From Rhodocyclaceae bacterium (GTDB taxonomy: Bacteria; Pseudomonadota; Gammaproteobacteria; Burkholderiales; Rhodocyclaceae): a stretch of DNA of 40,313 bases. Every line of letters starts with the position of its first letter. Position 1 is the stretch's first letter. The stretch is from the NCBI GenBank assembly GCA_027492775.1, contig JAPUEC010000214.1:1-40313 (forward strand). Direction: 5' to 3'. The position numbers and the translations under genes were made by a program. Shown one piece after another: positions 8,401-16,375 of the stretch. The notes beneath the pieces were generated by a model that was given only the letters and a program-made list of their open reading frames with translations, had not been told where the DNA came from and made no database searches.

Positions 8401-9382
8401 GGCCGGCGGCAACGGCACCGTGCGGGCCGATTTGAAGCGCCTGATCGTTCCCGCCGAAGAGGCGGCGAGCGCCGCAGGCAGCGCCGACAGCGGGGGAAAA
8501 GATACCGTCGGCGAACTCATGGACAGCCTGCCCGGACTGGACGTGCGCGTCGCCGATTTCGCCCTCGGCGCCAAGCGTTTGGGCCGGCTCGAAGCGAAGG
8601 CGCACAACGCTGGCGGCGCCTGGCACCTGGACAATTTGTCGCTGCAAAATCCGGATGGCGGCCTCAAGGGCACCGGCGTCTGGCGCTCGCGCGGCGGGCA
8701 TCGCACCCATCTCGATTTCGAACTGGTCGCCCACGACATCGGCAAACTGCTCGAACGCCTTGGCTATGCCGGCGCCGTGCGGCGCGGCACCGCGACGCTG
8801 AAGGGCGACCTAGCCTGGGACGGGCCGCTGACGACCATCCATTACCCCTCGCTCAGCGGCACCTTCAACGTGGCGGCGCAGAAGGGCCAGTTCGCCAAAT
8901 TGGAGCCCGGCCTGGGCAAGCTGCTCGGCCTGATTTCGCTGCAATCCATCCCTCGCCGCCTGAGTCTCGATTTCCGCGACATTTTTACCGAGGGAATGGC
9001 GTTCGACAGCATCGACGCCAAACTGGCCGTCAATAAAGGCATCATGCGCACCGTCGATGACCTCAAGATCAACGCGCCAGCGGCCCGCATCCTGATGAAG
9101 GGCGAGGCCGACCTCAAGCAGGAAACGCAAAACCTGACGGTAACCGTGCAGCCCGAAATGGGTGGACTGGCGGCAGTCGGCGCCGTGGCGCTGGCGCACC
9201 CCATCGTCGGCGCCGCGGCCTACGTCGCCAACAAGATTCTCCAAAATCCGCTCGACCGGATGTTCGCCTTCCAATACCGGGTGACGGGCAGTTGGGCCGA
9301 TCCGAAAGTCGAGAAAGTCGGCGCTCAGGCGCCGCCCGCGGTTCCCGGCGGCGAATCCATGTCCCCGGGCAGCAAGCCTTGA
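5426..9382 (+). CDS. yhdP: YhdP-family AsmA-like envelope protein
   Basis: 1318 residues, the size of YhdP (about 1270 in E. coli). The TTG start at 5426 is chosen because GGAG lies 5 bases upstream and the first residues lead straight into the single membrane anchor at about 32-55 (WAGVLGLALYFVFVILIL). The rest is a long beta-rich periplasmic region of the AsmA/TamB type, with the DUF3971 region in the middle and an AsmA-like C-terminal region around FNVAAQKGQFAKLEPGLGKL and LLGLISLQSIPRR. That signature is typical of YhdP. Known members form a hydrophobic groove that bridges inner and outer membranes and moves phospholipids. The C-terminus is Pro/Gly-rich. It is followed at 11 bp by the nitrilase-type gene and then tldD, a neighbourhood common in beta- and gammaproteobacteria. 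Confidence 0.92.
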   Translation: MDRAEARAALARRFRWVWRALAVPGVRRAVRWAGVLGLALYFVFVILILTLRYAVLPQVASHQAEIEQYASRTVGLPVTIERIEASWEGINPRLVLTGVHLADRQGKPALAFERVEGVLSWHTLWRFKPILALFAIDGPVLHIRRNPVGRITVAGFEADDGGEADPRLMQWFFDQRRIRIRDATIVWDDAKRQAPQLVLEALQFGLDNRGNRHRFGITAVPPANLAARLDIRGDVRGDPTQGIEALSGKVFAELDYADLAGWRAWVDYPVRMQQGRGAVRAWGEWHKDRGSATADLALEDVRVNLGKEVPQLALASMRGRITGEYRPDAWKFAGNKLELATADGIRVPPTDFHLEWRRFKDGNFSGSATASFVDLGALERLASFLPLDARSRELLGIHQPRGRINDFSAGWETEGDQRLKHYSLHAKFDRLGVRAAGYFPGGEGLSGEVQASEKSGSLVLDSKNASLDLPAVFPESRVPLSSLKAKANWKIDGKVIDTRLERVEFASPDAAGSAHGSYRFTGDGPGVIDLAADLSRADARAVWRYMPKVINADVRSWLKRALVSGSASDAKLALRGDLRGFPFADKQKDKGEFLITAKAKDVRIDYAPGWPAIDAVDADMSFGAGMRVQASKGSILGTQIGPVVAEIPLFDAPNGEMLLINGQAEGPTAEFLRFIDKSPVAEKINRMTDDMRAVGAGKLALRLEMPLMHLDDSRIKGEYQFLNNQVTAVTGLPPVHQVNGRIEFTEKTVSANEITGNVLGAPMRLSIKDEKAGVVVAMSGGAVARDLRKALDSPVFDYLAGSTTWKGEVRVRKKTTDFVIESSLVGISSSLPEPFNKTATAALPLRFEKASLPSPDKAGRDQVKIALGNLAHAVLVRREDAGAMRLERGSVGIGATSPAMPTQGVAVVANVAKLDGDFWRRLSPPTAASGTPGSGAKAGAAAPPLTQIALKTPVLRLFGRDFNDVNLNATGREGGWQIAVNAREAVGDLFLQAGGNGTVRADLKRLIVPAEEAASAAGSADSGGKDTVGELMDSLPGLDVRVADFALGAKRLGRLEAKAHNAGGAWHLDNLSLQNPDGGLKGTGVWRSRGGHRTHLDFELVAHDIGKLLERLGYAGAVRRGTATLKGDLAWDGPLTTIHYPSLSGTFNVAAQKGQFAKLEPGLGKLLGLISLQSIPRRLSLDFRDIFTEGMAFDSIDAKLAVNKGIMRTVDDLKINAPAARILMKGEADLKQETQNLTVTVQPEMGGLAAVGAVALAHPIVGAAAYVANKILQNPLDRMFAFQYRVTGSWADPKVEKVGAQAPPAVPGGESMSPGSKP

Positions 9383-9393
9383 ACGAAACCGAA

Positions 9394-10200
9394 ATGAAGC
9401 AAAACATCCGGATCGCTGCGCTGCAGATGATTTCCGGCCCCCGCGTGGCGGACAATCTCGCGCGTGCCGGCGAACTGGTCGAGGAAGCGGTGGCGCAGGG
9501 CGCCGGGCTCGCCGTGCTGCCGGAGTATTTTTCCATCATCGGCGCCAGCGACGCCGAGCGCCTGGCGGCGCGCGAGGAGCCCGGCGTCGGGCCGGTGCAG
9601 GAATGGCTGGTCGCCACCGCCAGACACCATGGCATCTGGCTGGTGGCGGGCTCGACGCCCCTGGTGGCCGGCGCGGCGAACAAGGTGCGCAATTCCAGCC
9701 TCGTCTATACGCCCGACGGTCGTTGCGTCGCCCGCTACGACAAGATTCATCTCTTCGGCTTTACCAGCGGCGACGAGCACTACGACGAAGCCGCCGCCAT
9801 CGAGCCGGGCAACCTGCCGCTGGCGATCGACACGCCCTTTGGCCGGATGGCGCTCTCCATCTGCTACGATCTGCGCTTCCCCGAGCTTTACCGGACATTG
9901 GCGCCGGTCGATCTCATTCTGGTGCCGGCGGCCTTCACCGAAATCACCGGGCGGGCGCACTGGGAAATTCTCTTGCGCGCCCGCGCCATCGAGAACCAGT
10001 GCTATGTGCTGGCGGTCGGACAGGGTGGGCGCCATGAAAGCGGCCGCCTCACCCACGGCAACAGTATGATCGTCGATCCCTGGGGCGAAATCCTCGGTCG
10101 GCGCGATAAAGGACCGGGAATCGTCGTCGCCGATCTCGATCATGCCCGAATCGCACAGGTCCGCCAAAGCCTGCCGGCGTTGACGCATCGCCGCCTTTGA
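9394..10200 (+). CDS. Nit1-type carbon-nitrogen hydrolase, probable deaminated glutathione amidase
   Basis: 268 residues from ATG 9394. The catalytic triad of the nitrilase superfamily is complete: Glu44 in VLPEYF, Lys117 in RYDKIHLF and Cys157 in [13 protein letters not shown]. The DKIHLF and [11 protein letters not shown] signatures match the Nit1/Nit2-like branch, whose known substrates include deaminated glutathione and omega-amides; the exact substrate is inferred. An upstream TTG at 9379 overlaps the yhdP stop as TTGA and could be an alternative start, but the conserved N-terminus (IRIAALQM) fits the ATG. Cytoplasmic. Probably cotranscribed with yhdP and tldD. Confidence 0.88.
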   Translation: MKQNIRIAALQMISGPRVADNLARAGELVEEAVAQGAGLAVLPEYFSIIGASDAERLAAREEPGVGPVQEWLVATARHHGIWLVAGSTPLVAGAANKVRNSSLVYTPDGRCVARYDKIHLFGFTSGDEHYDEAAAIEPGNLPLAIDTPFGRMALSICYDLRFPELYRTLAPVDLILVPAAFTEITGRAHWEILLRARAIENQCYVLAVGQGGRHESGRLTHGNSMIVDPWGEILGRRDKGPGIVVADLDHARIAQVRQSLPALTHRRL

Positions 10201-10280
10201 GGCCAGATACCGGGTTCGCCATCATGAGCGCGGACGGCGCTACGTCCAGCGTCCGCGTCAATCAAGTTTTTGGAGCATTT

Positions 10281-11729
10281 ATGAATCAATCCAGCGCCCT
10301 GGCGCAAGCCCATTCCCTGCTGCTCGCCCCTTTCGACCTGGCGGAGCAGGAACTGGCGCGGACTTTCGGCCGCATCATGTCGCATAGCGTCGATTACGCC
10401 GATCTTTATTTCCAGTATTGCCGTTCCGAGGCCTGGAGCCTGGACGAAGGCATCGTCAAGTCGGGCAGCTTCAGCATCGACCAGGGGGTCGGTGTCCGCG
10501 CGGTCTCCGGCGAGAAAACCGCCTTCGCCTATTCCGACGATATCAGTCTGGCGGCACTGGGCGATGCCGCCGGCGCCGTGCGCGCCATTGCGGCAGTCGG
10601 CCAGGATGGCGGCCTGCCGGTCTTGCGCGCGAGCTCCGCCCTGGCGCACCGGCTCTATTTGCCGCAGGACCCGCTGGTGTCGCTGCCGGCAGAGGCCAAG
10701 GTCAAGCTGCTGGAACGGCTGGAAAACTTTGCCCGCGCGGTCGATCCGCGCGTGGTCCAGGTGATGGCATCGCTCGCCGGCGAATTCGAGGTTATGTTGG
10801 TAGCCGGCTCCGATGGCCGGCTGGCGGCGGATGTGCGGCCGCTGGTCCGCCTCTCGGTTTCCGTTATCGTCGAAGACAAGGGCCGGCGTGAGCAGGGCGG
10901 CGCCGGTGGTGGCGGCCGCTTCGACTACGCCTATTTCACCGATGAGATTCTCGATCGCTATGCCCGCGAGGCGGTGCATCAGGCGACCGTCAATCTCGAC
11001 GCCGCACCGGCGCCCGCCGGCCAGATGACGGTGGTGCTCGGCCCGGGTTGGCCCGGCATCCTGCTGCATGAGGCGGTCGGCCACGGGCTGGAGGGCGACT
11101 TCAATCGCAAGGGCAGTTCCGCCTTCACCGGACGTGTCGGCCAGCGTGTCGCGGCGCCCGGCGTGACGGTGGTCGACGACGGCACCATCGACGAGCGTCG
11201 CGGCTCGCTCAACATCGACGACGAAGGCAATCCGACCCAACGCACGGTGCTTATCGAGGACGGCATGCTGCTCGGCTACTTGCAGTATGCGCTCAATGCC
11301 CGCCTCACCGGCGTCGAACCCACCGGCAACGGCCGGCGTGAATCCTTCGCCCACCTGCCGCTGCCGCGCATGACCAACACCTCCATGCTGGCCGGCGAGC
11401 GCGACCCAGAGGAGATCGTCCGCTCGGTAAAGAAGGGCATCTACGCCGCCAATTTCGGCGGAGGGCAGGTTGACATCACCAACGGCAAGTTTGTGTTCTC
11501 CATGAGCGAGGCCTACCTCATCGAGGACGGCAAGATCACGACGCCGATCAAGGGCGCCACCCTGATCGGCAACGGTCCGGACGCGCTGACCCGCGTTTCC
11601 ATGATCGGCAACGACTTGAAGCTCGACGCCGGGGTCGGCACCTGCGGCAAGGAAGGCCAGAGCGTGCCGGTCGGCGTCGGCCAGCCGACACTGCGGATCG
11701 ATGGATTGACCGTGGGTGGGACGGGTTAG
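10281..11729 (+). CDS. tldD: Metalloprotease TldD
   Basis: 482 residues from ATG 10281, the length of E. coli TldD (481). Upstream GGAG supports this start; the frame is open to 10197 but those extra residues are not family-like. The metal-binding motif is [11 protein letters not shown], with His263, Glu264 and His268 as the HExxxH set. Glycine-rich C-terminal motifs such as [22 protein letters not shown] are also typical. TldD forms a heterodimer with PmbA/TldE and acts as a cytosolic protease on unfolded peptides. It takes part in processing of some ribosomally made peptides and of the CcdA antitoxin. No pmbA gene lies in this window. The stop is followed by the hemerythrin promoter region. 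Confidence 0.96.
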   Translation: MNQSSALAQAHSLLLAPFDLAEQELARTFGRIMSHSVDYADLYFQYCRSEAWSLDEGIVKSGSFSIDQGVGVRAVSGEKTAFAYSDDISLAALGDAAGAVRAIAAVGQDGGLPVLRASSALAHRLYLPQDPLVSLPAEAKVKLLERLENFARAVDPRVVQVMASLAGEFEVMLVAGSDGRLAADVRPLVRLSVSVIVEDKGRREQGGAGGGGRFDYAYFTDEILDRYAREAVHQATVNLDAAPAPAGQMTVVLGPGWPGILLHEAVGHGLEGDFNRKGSSAFTGRVGQRVAAPGVTVVDDGTIDERRGSLNIDDEGNPTQRTVLIEDGMLLGYLQYALNARLTGVEPTGNGRRESFAHLPLPRMTNTSMLAGERDPEEIVRSVKKGIYAANFGGGQVDITNGKFVFSMSEAYLIEDGKITTPIKGATLIGNGPDALTRVSMIGNDLKLDAGVGTCGKEGQSVPVGVGQPTLRIDGLTVGGTG

Positions 11730-11766
11730 CCCGCCGATCCGCCGCTCCCGGGTAAAGCGGAAATCT

Positions 11767-11780
11767 TTGAGATAAATCAG
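11767..11780 (+). promoter_or_regulatory. Candidate FNR/Anr-type box upstream of hemerythrin gene
   Basis: TTGAG-ATAA-ATCAG matches the FNR-family consensus TTGAT-N4-ATCAA at 8 of 10 positions, including both TTGA and ATCA cores. Its centre is about 81 bp before the ATG at 11855. A possible -10 element CATAAG at 11801-11806 would put transcription start near 11813, about 40 bp from the centre of the box. That is the position of a class II FNR activator site. The spacing is read from sequence; the function is inferred. Confidence 0.5.
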
Positions 11781-11854
11781 AGCGAAGGCTGATAAACGGG
11801 CATAAGCTCCTTTTTCGGCCTCAACTCTATTTGTCATAAAGGGAGACAGCAATC

Positions 11855-12262
11855 ATGGTCTTGCAGGATTGGGACGATCGGTTCTCGATCGGCGTCCCCA
11901 GCATCGATGCCCAGCATCGGGAAATGGTGAAGCTGCTCAATGCCCTGTACGACGCGCTGCAGGATGGGCACGGCGAGGAAGTGCTGGGCGGCATCTGCCG
12001 TGACCTCACGCGCTATGCGCAAACGCATTGCAGCTACGAGGAAGCCCTGATGGCGGCCAAGAATTACCCCCACATGGCCGAGCATCGCAAGGAACACGAC
12101 GATTTCCGGCACCAGACCTTCACCTTGATGCAGAAGGCGGAAGAAGGCGGACTGACGCCGGCCATCGAAACGCTGCGGGTGATGAAAGACTGGCTCGGCC
12201 ACCACATCGGTGGCACCGATCGGGCGCTCGGGAAATTTCTGCACGATCACGGCGTCCGTTGA
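11855..12262 (+). CDS. Bacteriohemerythrin
   Basis: 135 residues, the size of a single-domain bacteriohemerythrin. All seven ligands of the non-haem di-iron O2-binding site can be placed: His21 (SIDAQH), His58 and Glu62 (THCSYEE), His77 and His81 (HRKEH), His117 and Asp122 (HHIGGTD). The N-terminal W-D-x-x-x-x-IGV-x-x-ID motif is also typical. The start is supported by AGGGAGA upstream. No signal peptide, so cytoplasmic. Known members bind oxygen reversibly and deliver or sense it in microaerobes and denitrifiers. A candidate FNR-type box lies upstream, consistent with induction under low oxygen. Confidence 0.96.
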   Translation: MVLQDWDDRFSIGVPSIDAQHREMVKLLNALYDALQDGHGEEVLGGICRDLTRYAQTHCSYEEALMAAKNYPHMAEHRKEHDDFRHQTFTLMQKAEEGGLTPAIETLRVMKDWLGHHIGGTDRALGKFLHDHGVR

Positions 12263-12337
12263 CGCCGCGCTTCCCTTAACTGCACATCATCGCTCCGGGG
12301 TCGCGTTTCGGCGCCGGCCGGGCATTCGCATTGGTGC

Positions 12338-13468
12338 TCAGAAAAGGTCGAGTTGGCGTTCGTCGGCGCGCCGCCTTGGCGTTTCTTTCAGCGTCTTGGC
12401 CGGTGGCGTAAATTGCGTGGTGTCGAGCTTTTCCTCGCGGCGCGGCAGTTGCAGCCGCCGGCAGGCGAGATCGAAGCGCTGCCGGATGAGCGCCGCGTAA
12501 TTGCCCGTTCCCCGCATGCGGCTGCCGAAATCCGGATCGTTGGTCTTGCCGCTGCGCAAATCCCGCAAAATCCCCATCACCCGCGCTTCTTTCTCCGGCA
12601 CATGCTGGGCCAGCCACTCCTGGAAGAGTCCGGCAACCTCGAAAGGCAGGCGGAGCAGGGTGTAGTCGGCCGAAGAGGCGCCGTGTTCCTTGGCGGCGGC
12701 GAGCAGTTTTTCCATCTCGTGGTCGTTGAGCCCTGGGATCAGCGGCGCCAGCAGCGCCGAGACCGGCACGCCGGCTTCGGCCAGTTGGCGCATCGCTTCC
12801 AGCCGGGCTTTCGGTGCGCTGGCGCGCGGTTCCAAGCGGCGCGACAGTGTGTTGTCCAGGCCGGTAAGCGAAAAATAGACGGTGCACAGATGTTGTCTGG
12901 CAAGTTGCTGCCAGAGATCGAGGTCGCGCACCACCAGCGCCGACTTTGTCACCACTGAAACCGGGTGCCGCGTCTCCAGCAGCACTTCGAGCAGGGCTCT
13001 CGTCAGCCCGAGTTTGCGCTCGTAGGGTTGATAGGCGTCGGTCGCCGTGCCCAAGGCGATGGTTCGGCATTGGTAGCCGGGTTTGGCCAGCTCCTCGCGC
13101 AGGCGCTCGGCGGCATCCGGCTTATGGAAGATGCGGGTTTCGAAATCGAGGCCGGGCGAGAGCCCTAGATAGGCGTGCGTCGGGCGGGCGTAGCAGTAGA
13201 TGCAGCCATGTTCGCAGCCGCGATACGGGTTGATCGACTGCGAAAACGGAATGTCGGGCGAGTCGTTGCGGGCAATGATGGTCTTGGCGGTATCGACCAG
13301 CAGTTCGGTGCGCGGCGCATCGGGGTCGTCCCGCCACCAGCCGTCGTCCTCCGCCTGACGAGTGGTGGACGAGAAACGATGGGCGACATTCTCCGCCGCG
13401 CCGCGCCCCTTGATGGGCTGCGCCGGTAATTCGGGCGAAGGTGGGCGGTCGAATTCTTCCATGGGCAT
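12338..13468 (-). CDS. PA0069/Rv2578c-family radical SAM protein
   Basis: 376 residues from ATG 13468. The radical SAM iron-sulfur motif is CEHGCIYC with Cys85, Cys89 and Cys92 (CxxxCxxC spacing), preceded by SINPYRG. GRGAAENVAHRF near the N-terminus is typical of the PA0069 branch. The reaction of this family is not established; it is related by sequence to spore photoproduct lyase-like proteins. An earlier ATG at 13495 is possible and would bring the start to within 12 bp of the divergent DAHP synthase gene. Still longer versions would overlap that gene. The C-terminus is basic and ends ERQLDLF. Confidence 0.88.
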   Translation of the reverse strand: MPMEEFDRPPSPELPAQPIKGRGAAENVAHRFSSTTRQAEDDGWWRDDPDAPRTELLVDTAKTIIARNDSPDIPFSQSINPYRGCEHGCIYCYARPTHAYLGLSPGLDFETRIFHKPDAAERLREELAKPGYQCRTIALGTATDAYQPYERKLGLTRALLEVLLETRHPVSVVTKSALVVRDLDLWQQLARQHLCTVYFSLTGLDNTLSRRLEPRASAPKARLEAMRQLAEAGVPVSALLAPLIPGLNDHEMEKLLAAAKEHGASSADYTLLRLPFEVAGLFQEWLAQHVPEKEARVMGILRDLRSGKTNDPDFGSRMRGTGNYAALIRQRFDLACRRLQLPRREEKLDTTQFTPPAKTLKETPRRRADERQLDLF

Positions 13469-13506
13469 CCGGTACAATGACCGATTCTCCAGCATAACGG
13501 GCCAGC

Positions 13507-14598
13507 ATGAAGCCGACCAACTCCTCAACGGGCAAACCCAACACCGACGACCTGCGCATCCGCGAAATCAAGGAACTGGTTCCGCCGGCGCATGTCTTCC
13601 GCGAGTATCCGACCAGCAACCGCGCGGCGCAAACCACCAGCCGCGCCCGCCAGGGCATCCACCGCATCCTGCATGGCGCCGATGATCGCCTGCTGGTGGT
13701 GATCGGCCCCTGCTCGATCCACGACTTCGACGCCGCCATGGATTACGCCGGTCGCCTCGCCAAGGCGGCACAACACCATGCCAACGAATTGATCGTGCTG
13801 ATGCGGGTGTACTTCGAAAAGCCGCGCACCACCGTCGGCTGGAAGGGGTTGATCAACGATCCGCGCCTCGATGGCAGCTTCCGCATCAACGAAGGCGTGC
13901 GGCTGGCGCGGCGCATCCTGCTCGAGATCAACGAATTGGACCTGCCCTGCGCGACGGAGTTTCTCGACACCATCACGCCGCAATACACCGCCGACCTCAT
14001 TTCCTGGGGCGCCATCGGCGCGCGGACGACCGAGTCGCAGGTGCATCGCGAGCTGGCTTCGGGGCTTTCCTGCCCGGTCGGCTTCAAGAACGGCACCGAC
14101 GGCAACCTGCGCATCGCCATCGACGCCATTCGGGCGGCGCAGGCGCCGCACCACTTCCTTTCCGTCACCAAGCTCGGGCACACCGCCATCGTCTCGACCG
14201 TCGGCAACGAGGATTGTCACGTCATCCTGCGCGGCGGCAAGGAGCCGAATTTCGCGGCCTCCTATGTCGACGCCGCCTGCAAGGAAATCGCCTCCGCCGG
14301 GCTGGCGGCCAGGCTCATGATCGACTTTTCGCACGGCAACAGCAGCAAGCAGTTCAAGAAGCAGATGGACGTTTGCGCCGATGTCTGCGGCCAGCTCGCC
14401 GCTGGCGACGAGCGCATCGTCGGCGTCATGATCGAGTCGCACCTGGTCGAAGGGCGCCAGGACCTCATGCCCGAACAGGCGCTCGAATACGGCAAGAGCA
14501 TCACCGACGCCTGTCTCGGCTGGGACGACAGCATGGCTGCGCTCGACCGGCTCGCGGCGGGGGTGAAGGCGCGCCGCCTGGTCCGTGCTTCTTCGTAA
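13507..14598 (+). CDS. aroG: Class I 3-deoxy-7-phosphoheptulonate (DAHP) synthase
   Basis: 363 residues, the usual length for type I-alpha DAHP synthases. It condenses phosphoenolpyruvate and erythrose 4-phosphate in the first step of the shikimate pathway. Signature segments are present: GPCSIHD, VYFEKPRTTVGWKG, NDPRLDGSF, GARTTESQVHRE, FKNGTDG, SVTKLGH and HVILRGG..PN. The metal ligands in the Cys of GPCS, the C-terminal His of the DFSHGNSSKQ region and a late Glu/Asp are in expected places. Feedback specificity (Phe or Tyr) cannot be read safely; the aroG symbol is by general similarity. A TACAAT at 13472-13477 could be its -10 element. It is divergent from the radical SAM gene and convergent with the cobalamin adenosyltransferase gene. 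Confidence 0.93.
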   Translation: MKPTNSSTGKPNTDDLRIREIKELVPPAHVFREYPTSNRAAQTTSRARQGIHRILHGADDRLLVVIGPCSIHDFDAAMDYAGRLAKAAQHHANELIVLMRVYFEKPRTTVGWKGLINDPRLDGSFRINEGVRLARRILLEINELDLPCATEFLDTITPQYTADLISWGAIGARTTESQVHRELASGLSCPVGFKNGTDGNLRIAIDAIRAAQAPHHFLSVTKLGHTAIVSTVGNEDCHVILRGGKEPNFAASYVDAACKEIASAGLAARLMIDFSHGNSSKQFKKQMDVCADVCGQLAAGDERIVGVMIESHLVEGRQDLMPEQALEYGKSITDACLGWDDSMAALDRLAAGVKARRLVRASS

Positions 14599-14653
14599 AG
14601 GCCAACCTTGCCTACCCGTTCAGCGCGATCTGCCCGCCGAATGTGAACAGGCT

Positions 14654-15211
14654 CTAGCCCCCGGCGTTGCGCGCCTTCTGCCAGAGCACGTCCTCACGGC
14701 CGCCGGCGCGGTTGAGGGCGCGGCCCAGAATAAAAAGCAGGTCGGAAAGGCGGTTGAGATAACGCCGGGCGGGCTCTGAAACCGGCGCCTCGCCGGCCAG
14801 CCGCACCACGGCGCGCTCGGCGCGGCGACAGACGGTGCGGCAAAGATGCGCCAGCGCCGCGGCGCGCGTTCCGCCAGGCAGAATGAATTCCTTGAGCGGC
14901 GGCACGCCGGCGTTGAATTGTTCCGCCAGTTGTTCGAGCCGCACCACCTGGGCGTCCTGCAATACGTTCATGCCGGGCAGGCAGAGCTCGCCGCCGAGAT
15001 CGAAAAGATCGTGCTGGACGCTGAACAATGCTTCGGTGATCGCTTCCGGCATGCTCTCGCAGAGCAATACGCCGAGGGTTGAATTCAATTCATCCACTTC
15101 GCCCATCGCATCGATCCGCAGGCTGTCCTTGCCGACTCGGCTTCCGTCGCCGAGGCCGGTGGTGCCGGCATCGCCGGTGCGGGTGACGATCTTGGTGAGG
15201 CGATTGGGCAT
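14654..15211 (-). CDS. PduO-type ATP:cob(I)alamin adenosyltransferase
   Basis: 185 residues. The N-terminal TRTGDAGTTGLGDGSRV is the ATP-binding signature of the PduO/MMAB family. Later conserved pieces are DELNSTLG, RRAERAVV and RYLNRLSDLLFILGR, where the Arg and Asn residues contact cobalamin and ATP in known structures. It transfers the adenosyl group of ATP to cob(I)alamin to make coenzyme B12. The start at 15211 has GGAG upstream. It stands alone here, divergent from the hydroxypyruvate isomerase-like gene. No other cobalamin gene is visible in the window, so it may serve salvage or cofactor supply for a B12-dependent mutase. Confidence 0.94.
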   Translation of the reverse strand: MPNRLTKIVTRTGDAGTTGLGDGSRVGKDSLRIDAMGEVDELNSTLGVLLCESMPEAITEALFSVQHDLFDLGGELCLPGMNVLQDAQVVRLEQLAEQFNAGVPPLKEFILPGGTRAAALAHLCRTVCRRAERAVVRLAGEAPVSEPARRYLNRLSDLLFILGRALNRAGGREDVLWQKARNAGG

Positions 15212-15277
15212 GTCATGTTCTCCGATGAGGTGGGCGCATTATAAACTCCCGGCTTTACCGGCTCTTTCCGTCCGCAA

Positions 15278-16075
15278 ATGCCGAAGTACTGCGCCAATTT
15301 GAGCTTTTTGTTCACCGAAGTTCCCTTCATGCGGCGTTTCGATTGCGCAGCGCGCGCCGGCTTTCGGGGGGTCGAATTCATGTCGCCTTACGAGCATGCT
15401 CCGGAGCAGGTGGCGCAATGCTTGCGCCAGGCCGGGCGGGAAATGGTGCTTTTCAATCTCCCGGCGGGCGATTGGGCCGGTGGCGAACGCGGGTTGGCCT
15501 GTTTGGCCGGGCGCGAGGCCGATTTTCAGGCATCCGTCGCCCAGGCGCTGCGGTATGCGGCAGCACTGGACTGCCGCCGCGTGCATTGCCTTGCCGGCTT
15601 GCGGCCCTCGGAGGAACCGGAGGAGCGGACGCGGGCGCGCTTTGTCGCCAACCTCCGCTACGCCGCCGAACGCTTCGCGCCGCTCGGTGCCCAGATCCTG
15701 ATCGAGCCGATCAATAGCCGCATCGACATGCCGGGCTATTGGCTCGATACCCCGACCAAGGCTTTTGCATTGCTGGACGAGATCGACCGGCCGAACGTGG
15801 CCGTGCAGCTGGATGTCTATCACGCGACGGTGATGGATTGCGACGTGCCGCGAATCATTGCGCAACCTCTCCCGCGCATCGGCCACGTTCAAATCGCCGA
15901 CAGCCCCGGCCGGCATGAGCCGGGAACGGGCGACATCGACTTCGCGGCGATTTTTGCGACGCTCGAGCGGCTGGAATACCCCGGCTGGGTCGGGTGCGAA
16001 TATCGTCCCAGCGGCGACACCATGGCATGCCTGGAGTGGAAAAAAGCGCCTTGGGCGGGCGCAAAAAACCTATGA
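15278..16075 (+). CDS. hyi: Hydroxypyruvate isomerase/OtnI-family TIM-barrel isomerase
   Basis: 265 residues, the usual size. The xylose-isomerase-like barrel signatures are YCANLSFLFTEVPF, EFMSPYEH, ILIEPINSRIDMPGY, VQLDVYH, HVQIADSPGRHEPG.GDIDF and GCEYRPSG. The acidic and His residues in EPIN, LDVYH, HVQIAD and CEYRP fit the metal site of Hyi. Hyi interconverts hydroxypyruvate and tartronate semialdehyde in glyoxylate metabolism, while the close relative OtnI acts on 2-oxo-tetronate; sequence alone does not separate them. A glycolate oxidase operon (glcDEF) begins about 1.2 kb downstream, which favours a glyoxylate role. The start MPKYCANLS fits the family, although no strong ribosome-binding site is seen. 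Confidence 0.85.
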   Translation: MPKYCANLSFLFTEVPFMRRFDCAARAGFRGVEFMSPYEHAPEQVAQCLRQAGREMVLFNLPAGDWAGGERGLACLAGREADFQASVAQALRYAAALDCRRVHCLAGLRPSEEPEERTRARFVANLRYAAERFAPLGAQILIEPINSRIDMPGYWLDTPTKAFALLDEIDRPNVAVQLDVYHATVMDCDVPRIIAQPLPRIGHVQIADSPGRHEPGTGDIDFAAIFATLERLEYPGWVGCEYRPSGDTMACLEWKKAPWAGAKNL

Positions 16076-16225
16076 CGAAGGGCCTAATTTTTTCGTGCCG
16101 CAGTGCACCATGACGTTGACGTCAAGTAACGCTATAGCTTGCTTTCCCGCGCTTTGACATCCCGTTGGTATTTATAAAAACCATTCCATTCAATGGGATA
16201 AGAAATGGTGGTCCTTGCCGATGGA
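16076..16225. other. AT-richer intergenic region before the lytic transglycosylase promoter
   Basis: No gene is supported. The stretch between the hyi stop and the promoter at 16226 is visibly richer in A and T than its surroundings. It includes CATTCCATTCAATGGG (16185-16199 region), with ATTCCATT/AATGG partial symmetry. Nothing here was recognised as an RNA gene. Confidence 0.4.
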
Positions 16226-16254
16226 TTGACAAATGGCGACCGGCCGCATAGAAT
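16226..16254 (+). promoter_or_regulatory. Strong sigma-70-type promoter for the lytic transglycosylase gene
   Basis: TTGACA at 16226-16231, a 17-bp spacer, and TAGAAT at 16249-16254. The -35 hexamer is perfect and the -10 differs from TATAAT by one base. Transcription would start near 16261, leaving an untranslated leader of about 115 bases before ATG 16376. Confidence 0.75.
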
Positions 16255-16271
16255 GCCGTCCGCTGCATTGC

Positions 16272-16302
16272 AATAAGCATTATGTCCAATGCATCGCTTA
16301 TT
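16272..16302 (+). promoter_or_regulatory. Hairpin in the leader of the lytic transglycosylase gene
   Basis: AATAAGC (16272-16278) pairs with GCTTATT (16296-16302). An alternative inner pairing of GCATT with AATGC is possible in the same segment. It lies just after the predicted transcription start, about 75 bases before the start codon. No riboswitch family was recognised. Confidence 0.4.
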
Positions 16303-16375
16303 CGAAATTGCATCCCCCGTAACCGCCCGTTGCGCACCTGCAGAACCGCGTGACGGCAACAGTGAAGGAGAGAGC

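Noticed and set aside
6164..8734. An 856-residue minus-strand frame opposite yhdP
   Set aside because: Rich in His, Arg, Gln and Gly, with no domain; a typical antisense shadow of a long GC-rich gene.
10140..11852. A 570-residue minus-strand frame opposite tldD
   Set aside because: Antisense to the conserved HExxxH region; no domain and His/Gln/Arg-rich composition.
13507..13528. Start of the radical SAM gene at 13528, overlapping DAHP synthase
   Set aside because: It would overlap the conserved divergent gene start and add residues unlike the family; 13468 or 13495 is more reasonable.
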